Below, piece after piece: positions 30,218 to 39,210 of a stretch of 64,000 nucleotides of DNA. Under the pieces are notes generated by a model. It was not told where the DNA came from, made no database searches, and saw nothing but the letters and a program-made list of their open reading frames with translations. The position numbers and the translations under genes are program-made. The stretch is from Opitutaceae bacterium (lineage in GTDB: Bacteria > Verrucomicrobiota > Verrucomicrobiia > Opitutales > Opitutaceae). Positions within the stretch are counted from its first letter, which is position 1, and the number at the start of each line of letters is the position of its first letter. The DNA lies in assembly GCA_016794625.1 (NCBI GenBank), contig JAEUGY010000032.1, positions 23,259-87,258 of the forward strand, in the 5' to 3' direction.

Positions 30218-30960
30218 AAACTTGGGAGTGGGCGTTCGCCACGCGCTCTTCCCCGACGCACACCTTGGGCGCTCTCGCTTTCGCGGGCGGTGTGCTTCCC
30301 GACGCCACTCCGTGCGGCAGCGCACGGCTATCGGTCTCATGGCGGGACCGTCCTGGTCCTTGCGGACTGGGATTTTCGAGTGAGGTCTCTGCGCCCGGAT
30401 CGGTCGTTCCCTGCCGGGAACGGCGCGCCGAACGAGGTGCTGACACGCCTGCAACTTACGTCGTTTCGCGTCTGCACCGTGCTCACGGGGACGGCCCCGG
30501 CTTTTGGCCGGGCGTTGGCCCCGTGCTACGGGTCTTACCTCTTAACTCTCAGGCTGCGTTCGGCTTTGCAGTTGGGTGATGCCGTTTGGCGGCGCCGCCC
30601 CAATTTTAGGAGGTTTGGCGGGCTTTGCCGGGCCCGTTCGCTCCCCGCATCTTCGTTGTCGTTGCGCGCCCTCTCCCGAAGGATCGGGCCTTTTGGCAGG
30701 TGGCCCCGCCGGACAACGTTGTTGCGTGCTGGTCTGCGCAGTAGCAGCCGTAACCCTCTGGGTAACTGCGTCGACCCACGGTTCGAAACGACCCGTGGAC
30801 CTGACTCGGCTTGGACGCGGTTTCTAATTCACGCCTGGCCGCACAGCTCCTGATTCGTGGCAACTGGCACGGTCACGACACCGTCCAGAGGAGCTGGTGA
30901 AATGTGCCTCTCGCTCGCTTGCGCGGCTGGAGGGGAGGGGGGCACCAGCTGCCTCCTTCC
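30218..30960 (-). ncRNA. Possible structured RNA of unknown family
   Basis: About 740 GC-rich bases with no plausible protein-coding frame, ending in the strong terminator at 30179-30217. Many local helices are visible on the minus strand: CCGTGCG/CGCACGG (around 30318), CGTTCCC/GGGAACG (around 30415), CACGGGG with CCCCGTG enclosing CCCGGC/GCCGGG (30484-30530), GCACACC/GGTGTGC (near 30260-30295), and CACCAGCT at about 30942 with a GAGCTGGTG counterpart near 30890. I searched by eye for RNase P, tmRNA and SRP consensus strings and did not find them. The boundaries and the existence of a single transcript are inference. Confidence 0.35.
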
Positions 30961-31097
30961 GTTCCCCGGTCACCCGGGATTATCCCAGTCGTCCTGCGGC
31001 GGGTTTTTCATGCCGCCGTGGTTTCGACTGTTCTTTCAAGGAACAGGGACAACCCTGATCCAAAGTGTTCAAAAAGAAAGGAAAACAACTGCACAAC

Positions 31098-31159
31098 TTA
31101 TTCACCATGAACACACCTGTGAATAACTGGTGAGTAATGTTGTTCACCGGTTATTCACC
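31098..31159. repeat. Cluster of DnaA-box-like 9-mers and 13-bp inverted repeat
   Basis: Five 9-mers related to TTATnCACA lie in 62 bases: TTATTCACC (31098-31106, +), TTATTCACA (31118-31126, -, perfect TTATnCACA), TTACTCACC (31129-31137, -), TTGTTCACC (31140-31148, +) and TTATTCACC (31151-31159, +). Part of the cluster forms an inverted repeat, GAATAACTGGTGA (31121-31133) against TCACCGGTTATTC (31144-31156), with one mismatch and a ten-base spacer. It lies between the divergent genes typA and hrpB in a locally AT-rich patch, so it could be a DnaA-binding site/origin element or a repressor operator. Confidence 0.55.
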
Positions 31160-31245
31160 GCGGCGTTCTTGCGCTGCGAGCGGAACGGTGCGCACAAACG
31201 CCCGCTTGCCACCGGCGCAGGCGCTCCTCTTCGTTGCCGCCGTCC

Positions 31246-33804
31246 ATGTCACCCCGCGCACTGCCCATCTATGAGCTCGAAGCCAGTCTGATCTCCTCCC
31301 TCCAGCGTCAGGGCAGGGTGATTGTGCAGGCACCCACTGGCTCGGGCAAGTCGACCCAGCTGCCACAGATGCTGCTGCGTCATGGACTGCTGGGCGACCG
31401 GGGTGAGGTGGTGGTGCTCCAGCCGCGAAGGCTGGCCACCCGCATGCTGGCTCGTCGTGTGGCCGAGGAGATGGGCGTCGGACTGGGTGATGTTGTAGGT
31501 TACCAGATACGTCTCGATTCGCGGGTCAGTGACGCCACCCGCATTCGTTTTGTGACCGAGGGCGTTTTGCTCCGTCAGATGTCGTTCGACTCCTCCCTGC
31601 GGGGTATTTCGACCCTGGTGTTTGACGAGTTTCACGAACGTCACCTCTACGGGGACATATCCCTGGCCCGGGCCCTGCAGATCCAGAAGACGCTTCGTCC
31701 TGATCTGAAGATCGTCGTGATGTCGGCGACGCTGGACGCCGGGATTCTGCGTGCCTACCTTGAACCCTGTGATGTACTGGTCTCTCAGGGACGCAGTTTT
31801 CCGGTGACGGTCGAGTATCTGGGCAGGTCAGTCGACTTTGAGCGCGATCCGGTCTGGGAGGTGGCGGCCGAAGAGTGTGGTCGCGCGGTGGCCCGGACGC
31901 CTGGCGATGTCCTGGTCTTCATGCCCGGATCGTATGAGATCAACCGGACCGTACAGGCCTTGCAAGCGAGCCGCGAACTTCGCGGATGCGTGATTTTTCC
32001 CCTCCATGGTGAACTCTCCGCCGAGGCCCAGGACCGGGCGGTATCGAGGTATGATGCGAGAAAGATCATCGTTTCGACGAATGTAGCGGAGACCTCGCTG
32101 ACGATCGACGGGGTGACGGCGGTGGTCGACAGCGGACTCGCGCGCGTCGCCCGCTTCGATCCGCATCGAGGCATCAATACGCTGCTGGTGGAAAAGATTT
32201 CGATGGCAAGCGCCGACCAGCGGGCCGGACGGGCTGGCCGAACCGCGCCCGGGTTGTGCGTTCGCCTATGGACTGAGCGCGAACACGCCCAACGCCCGGC
32301 TCAGGAACTGCCTGAGGTGCGCCGGCTGGATCTGGCCGAAGTCGTTCTGACCCTCAAAGCGAGTGGGATTGACGACATCGCCGGTTTCCCGTGGTTGGAG
32401 AAGCCTGAGCCGAAAAGCCTCGCGCGTGCGGAAACCCTGCTGGCCGATCTCGGCGCATTGCAGCGCCGTGCACCTGCGGGGCCCCTTGCCATCACCGAGA
32501 CGGGCCGGACCATGCTGCGATTTCCGGTGCATCCCCGGTATGCGCGGATGTTCCTGGAAGCGGATGCGCGGGGCTGTGTTCGCGCCGTCGCATGGATGGC
32601 CGCCTTGACTCAGGGGCGGAATTTTCTGTTGCGAGGTGCGAGTCGCGAAGTGGAGGACGCGCGCGAGGACACGCTGGGGGAGGAGACGGAAAGTGACTTT
32701 TTCCTGCTGATGCGCGCGTGGCGGCAGGCGGACAGGGCCCAGTTCAGCCTAGATGCCTGCCGTCGCCTCGGCATTCACGCGCAGTCGGCCCGCCAGGTGG
32801 GGCCGCTTTTCGAGCAGTTTCTGGAGATCGCCGCCAAGGAAGGGTTGGATGTTACCGAGCGACAGATCGATGGTGTGGCTGTGCGAAAGTGCGTGCTTTC
32901 CGGGTTTTCGGATCAACTGGCAAAGCGACTGGATACCGGCACATTGCGCTGCGAACTCGTGCACGGCCGGCGGGGTGTTCTGGCCCGGGAAAGTGCAATG
33001 CAGCGATCACCGCTGCTGGTCGCGGCCGAAATCAGCGAGGTCGAGGGACGGGGCGGGGAGGTGAATGTGCTGCTCTCCCTCGCAACGGCGGTGGAAGAAA
33101 CCTGGCTGAAGGAACTCTTTCCCGAGGACTATCGGGAGACGCGCGGCGTGGTCTACGATGAGCAGGCGAAGCGCGTGGTGTCGCGCCGGGAGCGGAGGTT
33201 CCGCGATCTGGTGCTGGACGCGCGGGTGAGTGCCGAGGAGGCCCCGCTCAACGAGGCGGCGGCATTGCTGACGGGAGAGGTGCTGTCCGGACGGCTGAAG
33301 ATCGATGCTTGGGATGAGTCGGTCGAACAGTGGATCATTCGGGTCAATCGTCTCGCGGAGTGGTTTCCCGAGTTGGAGGTCAATCCCCTGACGGAGGCGG
33401 ATCGTGCCACTCTGATCGAGCAGATCTGCTATGGAGAACGGGGCGCGCGATCGGTAAAAGAAAAAGAGGTCATGCCTTTCCTGCGGGATTGGTTGACGAC
33501 GGAGCAGCTGGCCGTCCTCGATACCTACTTGCCGGAGCGCGTGACCATGGCCAATGGGCGACGCTCGCGGATTACCTACGCGATCGAAGGTCCACCGGTC
33601 CTCAGCGCCCGGATTCAGGAGCTTTACGGAGTCACCGGACGATTCATGCTGGGTAATGGACGAGTCCCGGTGAAAATCGAGGTGCTCGCCCCAAACCAGC
33701 GCCCCATCCAGGTCACGGACGACTTGACGCGGTTTTGGAGCGAGATGTATCCGAAGGTCAAAGCCGAACTCTCGCGTCGCTATCCGCGTCACGAATGGCG
33801 ATAG
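31246..33804 (+). CDS. hrpB: ATP-dependent DEAH-box helicase HrpB
   Basis: Superfamily 2 helicase, 852 residues from the ATG at 31246. Motif I APTGSGKSTQLPQ at about residue 30, motif II DEFHERHLYGD, motif III SATLDA, motif VI QRAGRAGRTAPG, then the HA2/OB-like region and the HrpB-specific C terminus (GRVPVKIEVLAPNQRPIQVTDDLTRFWSEMYPKVKAELSRRYPRHEW), which separates it from HrpA. A biological role in RNA metabolism is assumed, but HrpB function is poorly defined in bacteria. A TTG four codons upstream is an alternative start. Convergent with dnaE2. Confidence 0.93.
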   Translation: MSPRALPIYELEASLISSLQRQGRVIVQAPTGSGKSTQLPQMLLRHGLLGDRGEVVVLQPRRLATRMLARRVAEEMGVGLGDVVGYQIRLDSRVSDATRIRFVTEGVLLRQMSFDSSLRGISTLVFDEFHERHLYGDISLARALQIQKTLRPDLKIVVMSATLDAGILRAYLEPCDVLVSQGRSFPVTVEYLGRSVDFERDPVWEVAAEECGRAVARTPGDVLVFMPGSYEINRTVQALQASRELRGCVIFPLHGELSAEAQDRAVSRYDARKIIVSTNVAETSLTIDGVTAVVDSGLARVARFDPHRGINTLLVEKISMASADQRAGRAGRTAPGLCVRLWTEREHAQRPAQELPEVRRLDLAEVVLTLKASGIDDIAGFPWLEKPEPKSLARAETLLADLGALQRRAPAGPLAITETGRTMLRFPVHPRYARMFLEADARGCVRAVAWMAALTQGRNFLLRGASREVEDAREDTLGEETESDFFLLMRAWRQADRAQFSLDACRRLGIHAQSARQVGPLFEQFLEIAAKEGLDVTERQIDGVAVRKCVLSGFSDQLAKRLDTGTLRCELVHGRRGVLARESAMQRSPLLVAAEISEVEGRGGEVNVLLSLATAVEETWLKELFPEDYRETRGVVYDEQAKRVVSRRERRFRDLVLDARVSAEEAPLNEAAALLTGEVLSGRLKIDAWDESVEQWIIRVNRLAEWFPELEVNPLTEADRATLIEQICYGERGARSVKEKEVMPFLRDWLTTEQLAVLDTYLPERVTMANGRRSRITYAIEGPPVLSARIQELYGVTGRFMLGNGRVPVKIEVLAPNQRPIQVTDDLTRFWSEMYPKVKAELSRRYPRHEWR

Positions 33805-33847
33805 GTGTCTGGTGCCTTCTTGACCAAAGGTGGAGCGGTTCCCGATT

Positions 33848-36800
33848 TTAGTGAAAGTCGTGTGAGGCCTGCGCGGGCAGGAGGTCGACGACCAGGGCGG
33901 AGATGGTTTCCGCCTGGACGTGGACAACGCCCTCGCGGTGCTGGAGTTTGCCGGTGATGCGCAACGCAGGCTCCTGGTTGATGACCAGGCGGTACTGTTC
34001 GAACCAGCGTGGACGGACCACGACATTGGCGATGCCTGTTTCATCCTCGAGACTGACAAAAACAAATCCCTTGGCGGTACCGGGCCGCTGGCGGCAGATG
34101 ACGGATCCGGCGACAGTGACACGTTCACCGTCGCGACCCAAAGCCAGATCAGCGGCCCGCCAGACGTCGGGCAGCGTGGTCCGGATACGGGCCATCGGAT
34201 GGGCGCCATTGGTCAGGGAGAGGCCGGAAAAGTCAGCCTGCTGGCGCTCGGCGAGCGACATACGGGGCAGAGGTGATTCGGCGCGCACCGCGTCTCCATC
34301 GAAAGCGAGAAACAGCGATTCTTCGACTGACCATGCCGCCTCGACTTGCCAGAGGGCGGCGCGGCGATGATCCGAGAGGGCATTCAGTGCGCCGACCGCC
34401 GCGAGCGCCCGTCGCTCGGTGGCGTTGAACGGGGCGCGGGCGAGAAAGTCGTCGAGTGACCGAAAGGGGGCGTCGCGCCGGAGGGCAAGAAATGTGTCCA
34501 CGGCGGACCTTCTTACGCCCTTTACATAGTTCAGTCCGATGCGAAGCGTGGTCAGATCCTCGACCGTGCAGGACCAGTCGGACTCAACCGCGCAGACCGG
34601 CTTCACCCGGACGCCGTGACGGCGGGCGTCCTGCACCAAGGTTGCCGGCGAATAGAAGCCCATTGGCTGATGGTTGAGGAGACAGGCGCAGAACACGGCC
34701 GGTTGATGGACCTTGAGCCAGGTGCTCGCGTAGGCAATCAGGGCAAAGCTCAACGCATGGGACTCGGGAAATCCGTAGAGGGCGAAAGAGCAGGCGGTGT
34801 CGATGACCTTGTCCGCCACCACCGGCGCATGCCCGCGGGCCTGCAAGGCGAGCCGCAGTTTGATCAAGACGCGTTCCAGGCGATCGTTCGAACGATGGAA
34901 ACCCATGCCTCGGCGGAGTTCTTCCGCCTCCGATCCGGTGAAACCAGCCAGGATCATGGCGACGGCGAGCATCTGTTCCTGAAAGAGCACCACGCCCCGG
35001 GTTCGCTCCAGCACGGGTTTGAGCAGATCCGTCAGGGTTTCGTCGATATAGACATCCGTTTCCAGGCCGGACCGTCTCCGGATCAAAGGATGGACCAGTT
35101 TCCCTACGATGGGACCCGGGCGGACGATGGCCACCTGCATCGCGACATCGTAGAAGTTGTCCGGTTTGAAGCGAGGCAGGGTCGCCATCTGGGCCCGGCT
35201 CTCAATCTGAAACACTCCGACCGTGTCAGCGCGGCACATCGCGTCGAAGGTGGCCCGATCGTCCTGCGGGATCTGATGCAGGGCGGAGGGACCTCCCCGG
35301 GCGCCGCTGAGTTTGAGGGCATCCTGCAGGGCGGCCATCATGCCCAGCCCCAGGAAATCCACTTTTACGATACCCAGGTCCTCGCAGTCGTCCTTGTCCC
35401 ACTGCACGATGACGCGTCCAGGCATGCTGGCCGGTTCAAGCGGCACGACACCATCGAGATCACCGGCGCAAATGACCATGCCGCCCGAGTGCTGCCCGAG
35501 GTGACGCGGCAGCCCTTTCATCCGGTGGTAGACCCGGGTCAGGGCGGGGAGACGCGGGTGGGACCGGGCCAGTCCCGACATGGCCATCTGATCCTCCATC
35601 TTGACGGTCTGGGGGAAGTCGCCGTGGGCGAAGAGACTGGAGAAGCGATCGAGGACATCGTCGGGCAATCCGAGAACTTTACCCAGTTCGCGGGCCGTGC
35701 TGCGTCCCCGGTAGGTGATGACATTCGCCGTCATGGCCGCACCGCGAGGGGCGTAGCGACGATAGACTTCCTGAATGACGGATTCGCGCAGTTCGCCGCT
35801 GGGCAGATCAAGATCAATGTCCGGCCACGAGGGATGCCCATCGAGCCCGACGCGTCCCTCGCTCAGGAATCGTTCGAACAGCAGCTTCTGCCGGATGGGG
35901 TCGACCGCGGTGATACCGAGCGAGTAACAGACGGCGCTGTTGGCGGCGCTGCCGCGGCCCTGGACCAGGATTCCCCGTTCGCGTGCCCAGCGGCAAATGT
36001 CCCAAACGATCAGAAAGTAGCCGCAAAAGCCGAGCTGGCTGATGAGTCTGAGTTCCCGTTCGAGCTGATGGTGGTGCCGATCGGTCAGTTCGAGGAACCG
36101 CTCCCGCGCACCCTCCTGGGTCTGACGCCGCAGCCATGACTCCATGGTTTCCCCGGAAGGCACGGGAAAGGAGGGGAAGGTGTAGCCAAGGTCGCGGAGC
36201 GTGAACGACAGACGCCCGGCCAGTTCCACACTGGCGTCAAGGGCCTCCGGAAGATCGTTGAACAGGGCGCGCATTTCGGCGGGGCTGCGCAGATGACGAC
36301 CGGAGTTGGGTGCGAGCAGGCGGCCGGCGGCATCGAGCGTGGTGTGATGACGCAGACAGGTGAAGACGTCCGCGATTTCGCGCGATTCGGGTTTGGCGTA
36401 GTCCACCCCGCCGGTCGCAAGCAAGGGCAGACGATGGCGGGCCGCCAGTGCGATCAGCATGCGCTCCGCACGATTCTCCCCGCGAATGCGGTGTCGTTGA
36501 AGTTCAACGTAGAGACGGTCCGGTCCGAACAGGCGTTGCAAAGTATCGAGGGCGGCTTCGGCCGCCGTCTCTCCGCCGGCAAGCCAGGCGCGGAGGAGGG
36601 GACCCTCCAGATCGCCGGTGAGCGCGATCAGGCCGCTGGCGTAGTTGGCCAGTTCGTCCCAAGAGAGGTAGCATGGACGCTTGCGCTCGTGCGCGTCGGG
36701 GAACGGCAATCCCTCCGGCCGATCGGTCAGTTTGGCGGTGGTGATGAGCCGGCAGAGATTGCGATAGCCTGTGCGGTCCGCGACCAGAACGGGCAGGATG

Positions 36801-37030
36801 CTGCCATCGGCGAGGGTGAGTTCGCATCCGACCAGCGCACGCACGCCGTGCTCACGACCCGCCCGGTAAAGACGGGGAGCGCCATAGACACCATCGCGGT
36901 CGCAGAGGGCAAGAGCGGTCAAACCGAGGTGGGCAGCCTCGGCGGCCAACTCTTCCGGAAGACTGGCGCCGCGCAGGAAGCTGAAGGCACTGCGGGCGTG
37001 CAGTTCAACGTAGCCGGCTGGATCAGTCAT
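33848..37030 (-). CDS. dnaE2: Error-prone DNA polymerase DnaE2 (ImuC)
   Basis: Catalytic subunit of the ImuA-ImuB-DnaE2 translesion mutasome. PHP domain at the N terminus (YVELHARSAFSFLRGASLPEELAAEAAHLGLTALALCDRDGVYG), catalytic Asp pair in WPDIDLDLPSG of the palm, PolIII thumb and fingers, a helix-hairpin-helix region, and an OB fold near the C terminus (VTVAGSVICRQRPGTAKGFVFVSLEDETGIANVVV). 1060 residues; the short C terminus lacking the tau-binding extension of DnaE1 is typical of DnaE2. The ATG at 37030 overlaps the imuB stop by eight bases, so expression is coupled to the SOS operon. Confidence 0.95.
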   Translation of the reverse strand: MTDPAGYVELHARSAFSFLRGASLPEELAAEAAHLGLTALALCDRDGVYGAPRLYRAGREHGVRALVGCELTLADGSILPVLVADRTGYRNLCRLITTAKLTDRPEGLPFPDAHERKRPCYLSWDELANYASGLIALTGDLEGPLLRAWLAGGETAAEAALDTLQRLFGPDRLYVELQRHRIRGENRAERMLIALAARHRLPLLATGGVDYAKPESREIADVFTCLRHHTTLDAAGRLLAPNSGRHLRSPAEMRALFNDLPEALDASVELAGRLSFTLRDLGYTFPSFPVPSGETMESWLRRQTQEGARERFLELTDRHHHQLERELRLISQLGFCGYFLIVWDICRWARERGILVQGRGSAANSAVCYSLGITAVDPIRQKLLFERFLSEGRVGLDGHPSWPDIDLDLPSGELRESVIQEVYRRYAPRGAAMTANVITYRGRSTARELGKVLGLPDDVLDRFSSLFAHGDFPQTVKMEDQMAMSGLARSHPRLPALTRVYHRMKGLPRHLGQHSGGMVICAGDLDGVVPLEPASMPGRVIVQWDKDDCEDLGIVKVDFLGLGMMAALQDALKLSGARGGPSALHQIPQDDRATFDAMCRADTVGVFQIESRAQMATLPRFKPDNFYDVAMQVAIVRPGPIVGKLVHPLIRRRSGLETDVYIDETLTDLLKPVLERTRGVVLFQEQMLAVAMILAGFTGSEAEELRRGMGFHRSNDRLERVLIKLRLALQARGHAPVVADKVIDTACSFALYGFPESHALSFALIAYASTWLKVHQPAVFCACLLNHQPMGFYSPATLVQDARRHGVRVKPVCAVESDWSCTVEDLTTLRIGLNYVKGVRRSAVDTFLALRRDAPFRSLDDFLARAPFNATERRALAAVGALNALSDHRRAALWQVEAAWSVEESLFLAFDGDAVRAESPLPRMSLAERQQADFSGLSLTNGAHPMARIRTTLPDVWRAADLALGRDGERVTVAGSVICRQRPGTAKGFVFVSLEDETGIANVVVRPRWFEQYRLVINQEPALRITGKLQHREGVVHVQAETISALVVDLLPAQASHDFH

Positions 37031-38510
37031 AGACTCCCTCAAGAAACCAGCCCTCGGCGGTTTCCATGATCCGATAAAGTCCGCCATCGTCGAGCGTGAC
37101 GTCCCACTCCTCGCGCTGCCAGGTCAGGTCAGGGCGCCACCAGTCCCCGCTGCCCACCCAAGGGCCGGAGGCGGCGGTGACGGCGCCTTGCACGGTCTCC
37201 GTCCAGACATAGACCGGAGCGTCTCCGGTGAGTTCTACCTTCGCTGGACGTGGAGGACGAAAGCGACGAAGCGGCGGGCCCAAAGGCACACGAACGGCTT
37301 CCGGCCGGGGTGGGGGGACCACGGCGGCAGGCGGCTCAAGGGTGATGGAGTCGGGACGGTGGGTGTCGTCCGGCCGGGGCGTGCCCGTGCGATCCGCGCC
37401 GACGATGGCGCTGGTGCGTGCCAGTGTCTCGGCGAAGCCATGGGGGTCTCGCAGACCCGTCTCAAACAAGCCCTGTTGCCGGACCAGGGTGCGGGCGGGA
37501 GTCAGTCCCAGGCTGAAGCCGATCACAGGTGAGGCGGTGTGGAGCGACTCGATGTGGGTGAAGAGTGTGCGGAAAAGAATGTCGGCCTGGCCGGTGGGCT
37601 CGGGCAGTCGCAAGTGGTGCCGGTGGCGGCTTTCGTCAGACAGCCTCAGTTCGAGGTTCAGATCGGTGGCGGAGAGACCCGCCACCGACAGGTCCGCAGC
37701 CAGCCGGTCAAGGCATCGGCGCAGGACGAAGACCAGCGGTTCGAGGGTTTCGATTTCGTGCTCAAAATCGAGGCTGGCGGTGAAGGTGAGGGCTGGATAC
37801 GTGCGCCGGATCGGACGGCAGGTCTGCCCGGCGGCGCGTTCCCAGAGCTCCAGCCCGGGCGGACCCAGCCGGCGGGCCACTTCCACCTTGGGCAGTACGG
37901 TCAGATCGCCCAGGGTGCGCACGCCCCACCCGGCCAGCACCGGAAGCAGCTCCGGCGCCGGTTCCGCGGCCGTGATCGGCAGCCGGTCGAGGAATGCGCG
38001 AGGTGATTCGACCACCTTTACCGATGCGGTTTCTCGTGCGGCATAGAGTGCGAGCAGCGGCGTGGCGGCGAGCCCGGCGGTGGCGGGCAGGCCCAGGTCA
38101 GCGAGACGGCGGACGGCCTCGTGCAGGGCGGAAGCGTGCTGGCCAACCGGCCGGCCGGCCAGATCGATCGTGCACAGCCCGGGGCCGGTGTCCTCGACGG
38201 CCGGAGACAGGGTGAAAGCGACGGAAAGAAGCGCGGCGCTTGCTTCGGCCTCGGACGAGGCGTCCGGCACGAGAATGACCAGATGGGGACACCGGGCGAT
38301 GGCGAGAGGTGCGGTGCATCCGAGGTCGACCCCAGCGGAGCGTGCGGCGGGGGACAACGCGGTGATGCATGCCTTGCGGCGGGCGCCGTCGAGGAGGGCG
38401 AAGGCCCCCGTCCGACCCTGCGGGCGGGTACGCAAGAGGGAGTGCAGGGCGAAATCCGGCACGCGAAGAACGGCAAATGCCGTTCGGGAGGTATCTTCGG
38501 CGGAGGACAC
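37023..38510 (-). CDS. imuB: ImuB, inactive Y-family polymerase-like mutasome hub
   Basis: Y-family polymerase relative that in other bacteria binds the beta clamp and connects DnaE2 and ImuA. 495 residues. The fold is recognisable (FAVLRVPDFALHSLLRTRP at the start, CTIDLAG in place of the catalytic S-I-D-E motif, helix-hairpin-helix PVLAGWGVRTLGDLTVLPKVEVARRLG). The catalytic carboxylates of active Pol IV/V are not conserved, as expected for ImuB. The long C-terminal arm ends YRIMETAEGWFLEGVYD. The likely start is a GTG at 38510, 12 bases after imuA; the stop overlaps dnaE2. Confidence 0.92.
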   Translation of the reverse strand: MSSAEDTSRTAFAVLRVPDFALHSLLRTRPQGRTGAFALLDGARRKACITALSPAARSAGVDLGCTAPLAIARCPHLVILVPDASSEAEASAALLSVAFTLSPAVEDTGPGLCTIDLAGRPVGQHASALHEAVRRLADLGLPATAGLAATPLLALYAARETASVKVVESPRAFLDRLPITAAEPAPELLPVLAGWGVRTLGDLTVLPKVEVARRLGPPGLELWERAAGQTCRPIRRTYPALTFTASLDFEHEIETLEPLVFVLRRCLDRLAADLSVAGLSATDLNLELRLSDESRHRHHLRLPEPTGQADILFRTLFTHIESLHTASPVIGFSLGLTPARTLVRQQGLFETGLRDPHGFAETLARTSAIVGADRTGTPRPDDTHRPDSITLEPPAAVVPPPRPEAVRVPLGPPLRRFRPPRPAKVELTGDAPVYVWTETVQGAVTAASGPWVGSGDWWRPDLTWQREEWDVTLDDGGLYRIMETAEGWFLEGVYD

Positions 38511-38522
38511 GCGAAACGGCGA

Positions 38523-39179
38523 CTAACGGGCGGCAAGAGGAGGAATCTGGATACGCTGTCGCATGACGATCGGTGCGAGCCGTCCGCAGAGGGCCCCTTG
38601 CTCAACGCCCAGGGATCCCAAGGCGTGGGAGCGCGACAGTTCAATTCGCAACTGGGCGCTGGGCACCATTGCGTGCGGAGTTTCCACCAGCAAAGCGAGA
38701 CCGGAGGGCTCAACCGCACGTTGCAGACGATACCACTGTGTGGCGGGAATGCGCCGCAGGGCGCTTTCCGGTGCTCCGCGCAGATCGAGCAGGATCAAGG
38801 CGAGGTTGGCGTCGCGTGAAAGCAGGTCCGTTGACTGCAGCGCGTCATCCAGGGTGCGGGCCCGGACCCAGAGCAGGTGCGCCAGCGTGTCGGCCGGATA
38901 GGATCCGGGGTCGAAACCGTCGGAAGAATCAATCAGGGCCACCCGGGAGCGCGCTTCCCGCGTCAACGCGAGCAACCGGGCAAAAAGCAAATGTCCACCA
39001 CAGCTTGGCCCTGAGCAGACCACTTCGGTGATGGCTCCCAGTGGAAGCCCTCCCGTAATTTCGTCCAGACCCGGCAGCCCGGTGGCCAGGCGACGTCCAT
39101 GCTGTCTCCCGACCGACGGAAAGCGCTCCGCGAGCAGTTGCCGCAGCGCGGCGGACGACGAGGAAGACGAGGGGGCCAT
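38523..39179 (-). CDS. imuA: ImuA, RecA-like mutasome accessory protein
   Basis: RecA/SulA-related protein of the translesion operon, 218 residues from the ATG at 39179. RecA-like opening RLATGLPGLDEITGGLPLGAITEVVCSGPSCGGHLLFARLLA; the Walker A position reads GPSCGGHL, lacking the Lys of GxxxxGKT, so ATP hydrolysis is doubtful. Later ALIDSSDGFDP and LILLDLRG correspond to RecA core strands. Known ImuA proteins interact with RecA and ImuB. It lies 31 bases after lexA and 12 bases before imuB. Confidence 0.9.
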   Translation of the reverse strand: MAPSSSSSSAALRQLLAERFPSVGRQHGRRLATGLPGLDEITGGLPLGAITEVVCSGPSCGGHLLFARLLALTREARSRVALIDSSDGFDPGSYPADTLAHLLWVRARTLDDALQSTDLLSRDANLALILLDLRGAPESALRRIPATQWYRLQRAVEPSGLALLVETPHAMVPSAQLRIELSRSHALGSLGVEQGALCGRLAPIVMRQRIQIPPLAAR

Positions 39180-39210
39180 GGATGATTCCGAATTGAACTG
39201 CAGTTCGGGC

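Noticed and set aside
30772..30805. tRNA T-loop-like GGTTCGAA in the gap upstream of hrpB, as tmRNA or tRNA evidence
   Set aside because: The flanking bases do not form a five-pair T-stem, and no acceptor partner or CCA end was found.
30029..30853. 275-codon open frame on the plus strand between typA and hrpB
   Set aside because: The translation is Arg/Pro-rich with no domain pattern and crosses the minus-strand terminator. It is the kind of long spurious frame common in GC-rich non-coding DNA.
30920..30975. SRP RNA tetraloop-like GGAAGGAGGCAGC on the minus strand
   Set aside because: The opposing 5' strand (CAGG) of the SRP symmetric loop is absent and the stem does not pair, so it is not 4.5S RNA.
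31028..31046. LexA box candidate CTGTTC...GAACAG before hrpB
   Set aside because: The spacer is seven bases, not the four of the LexA motif at 39836; kept only as a generic dyad.
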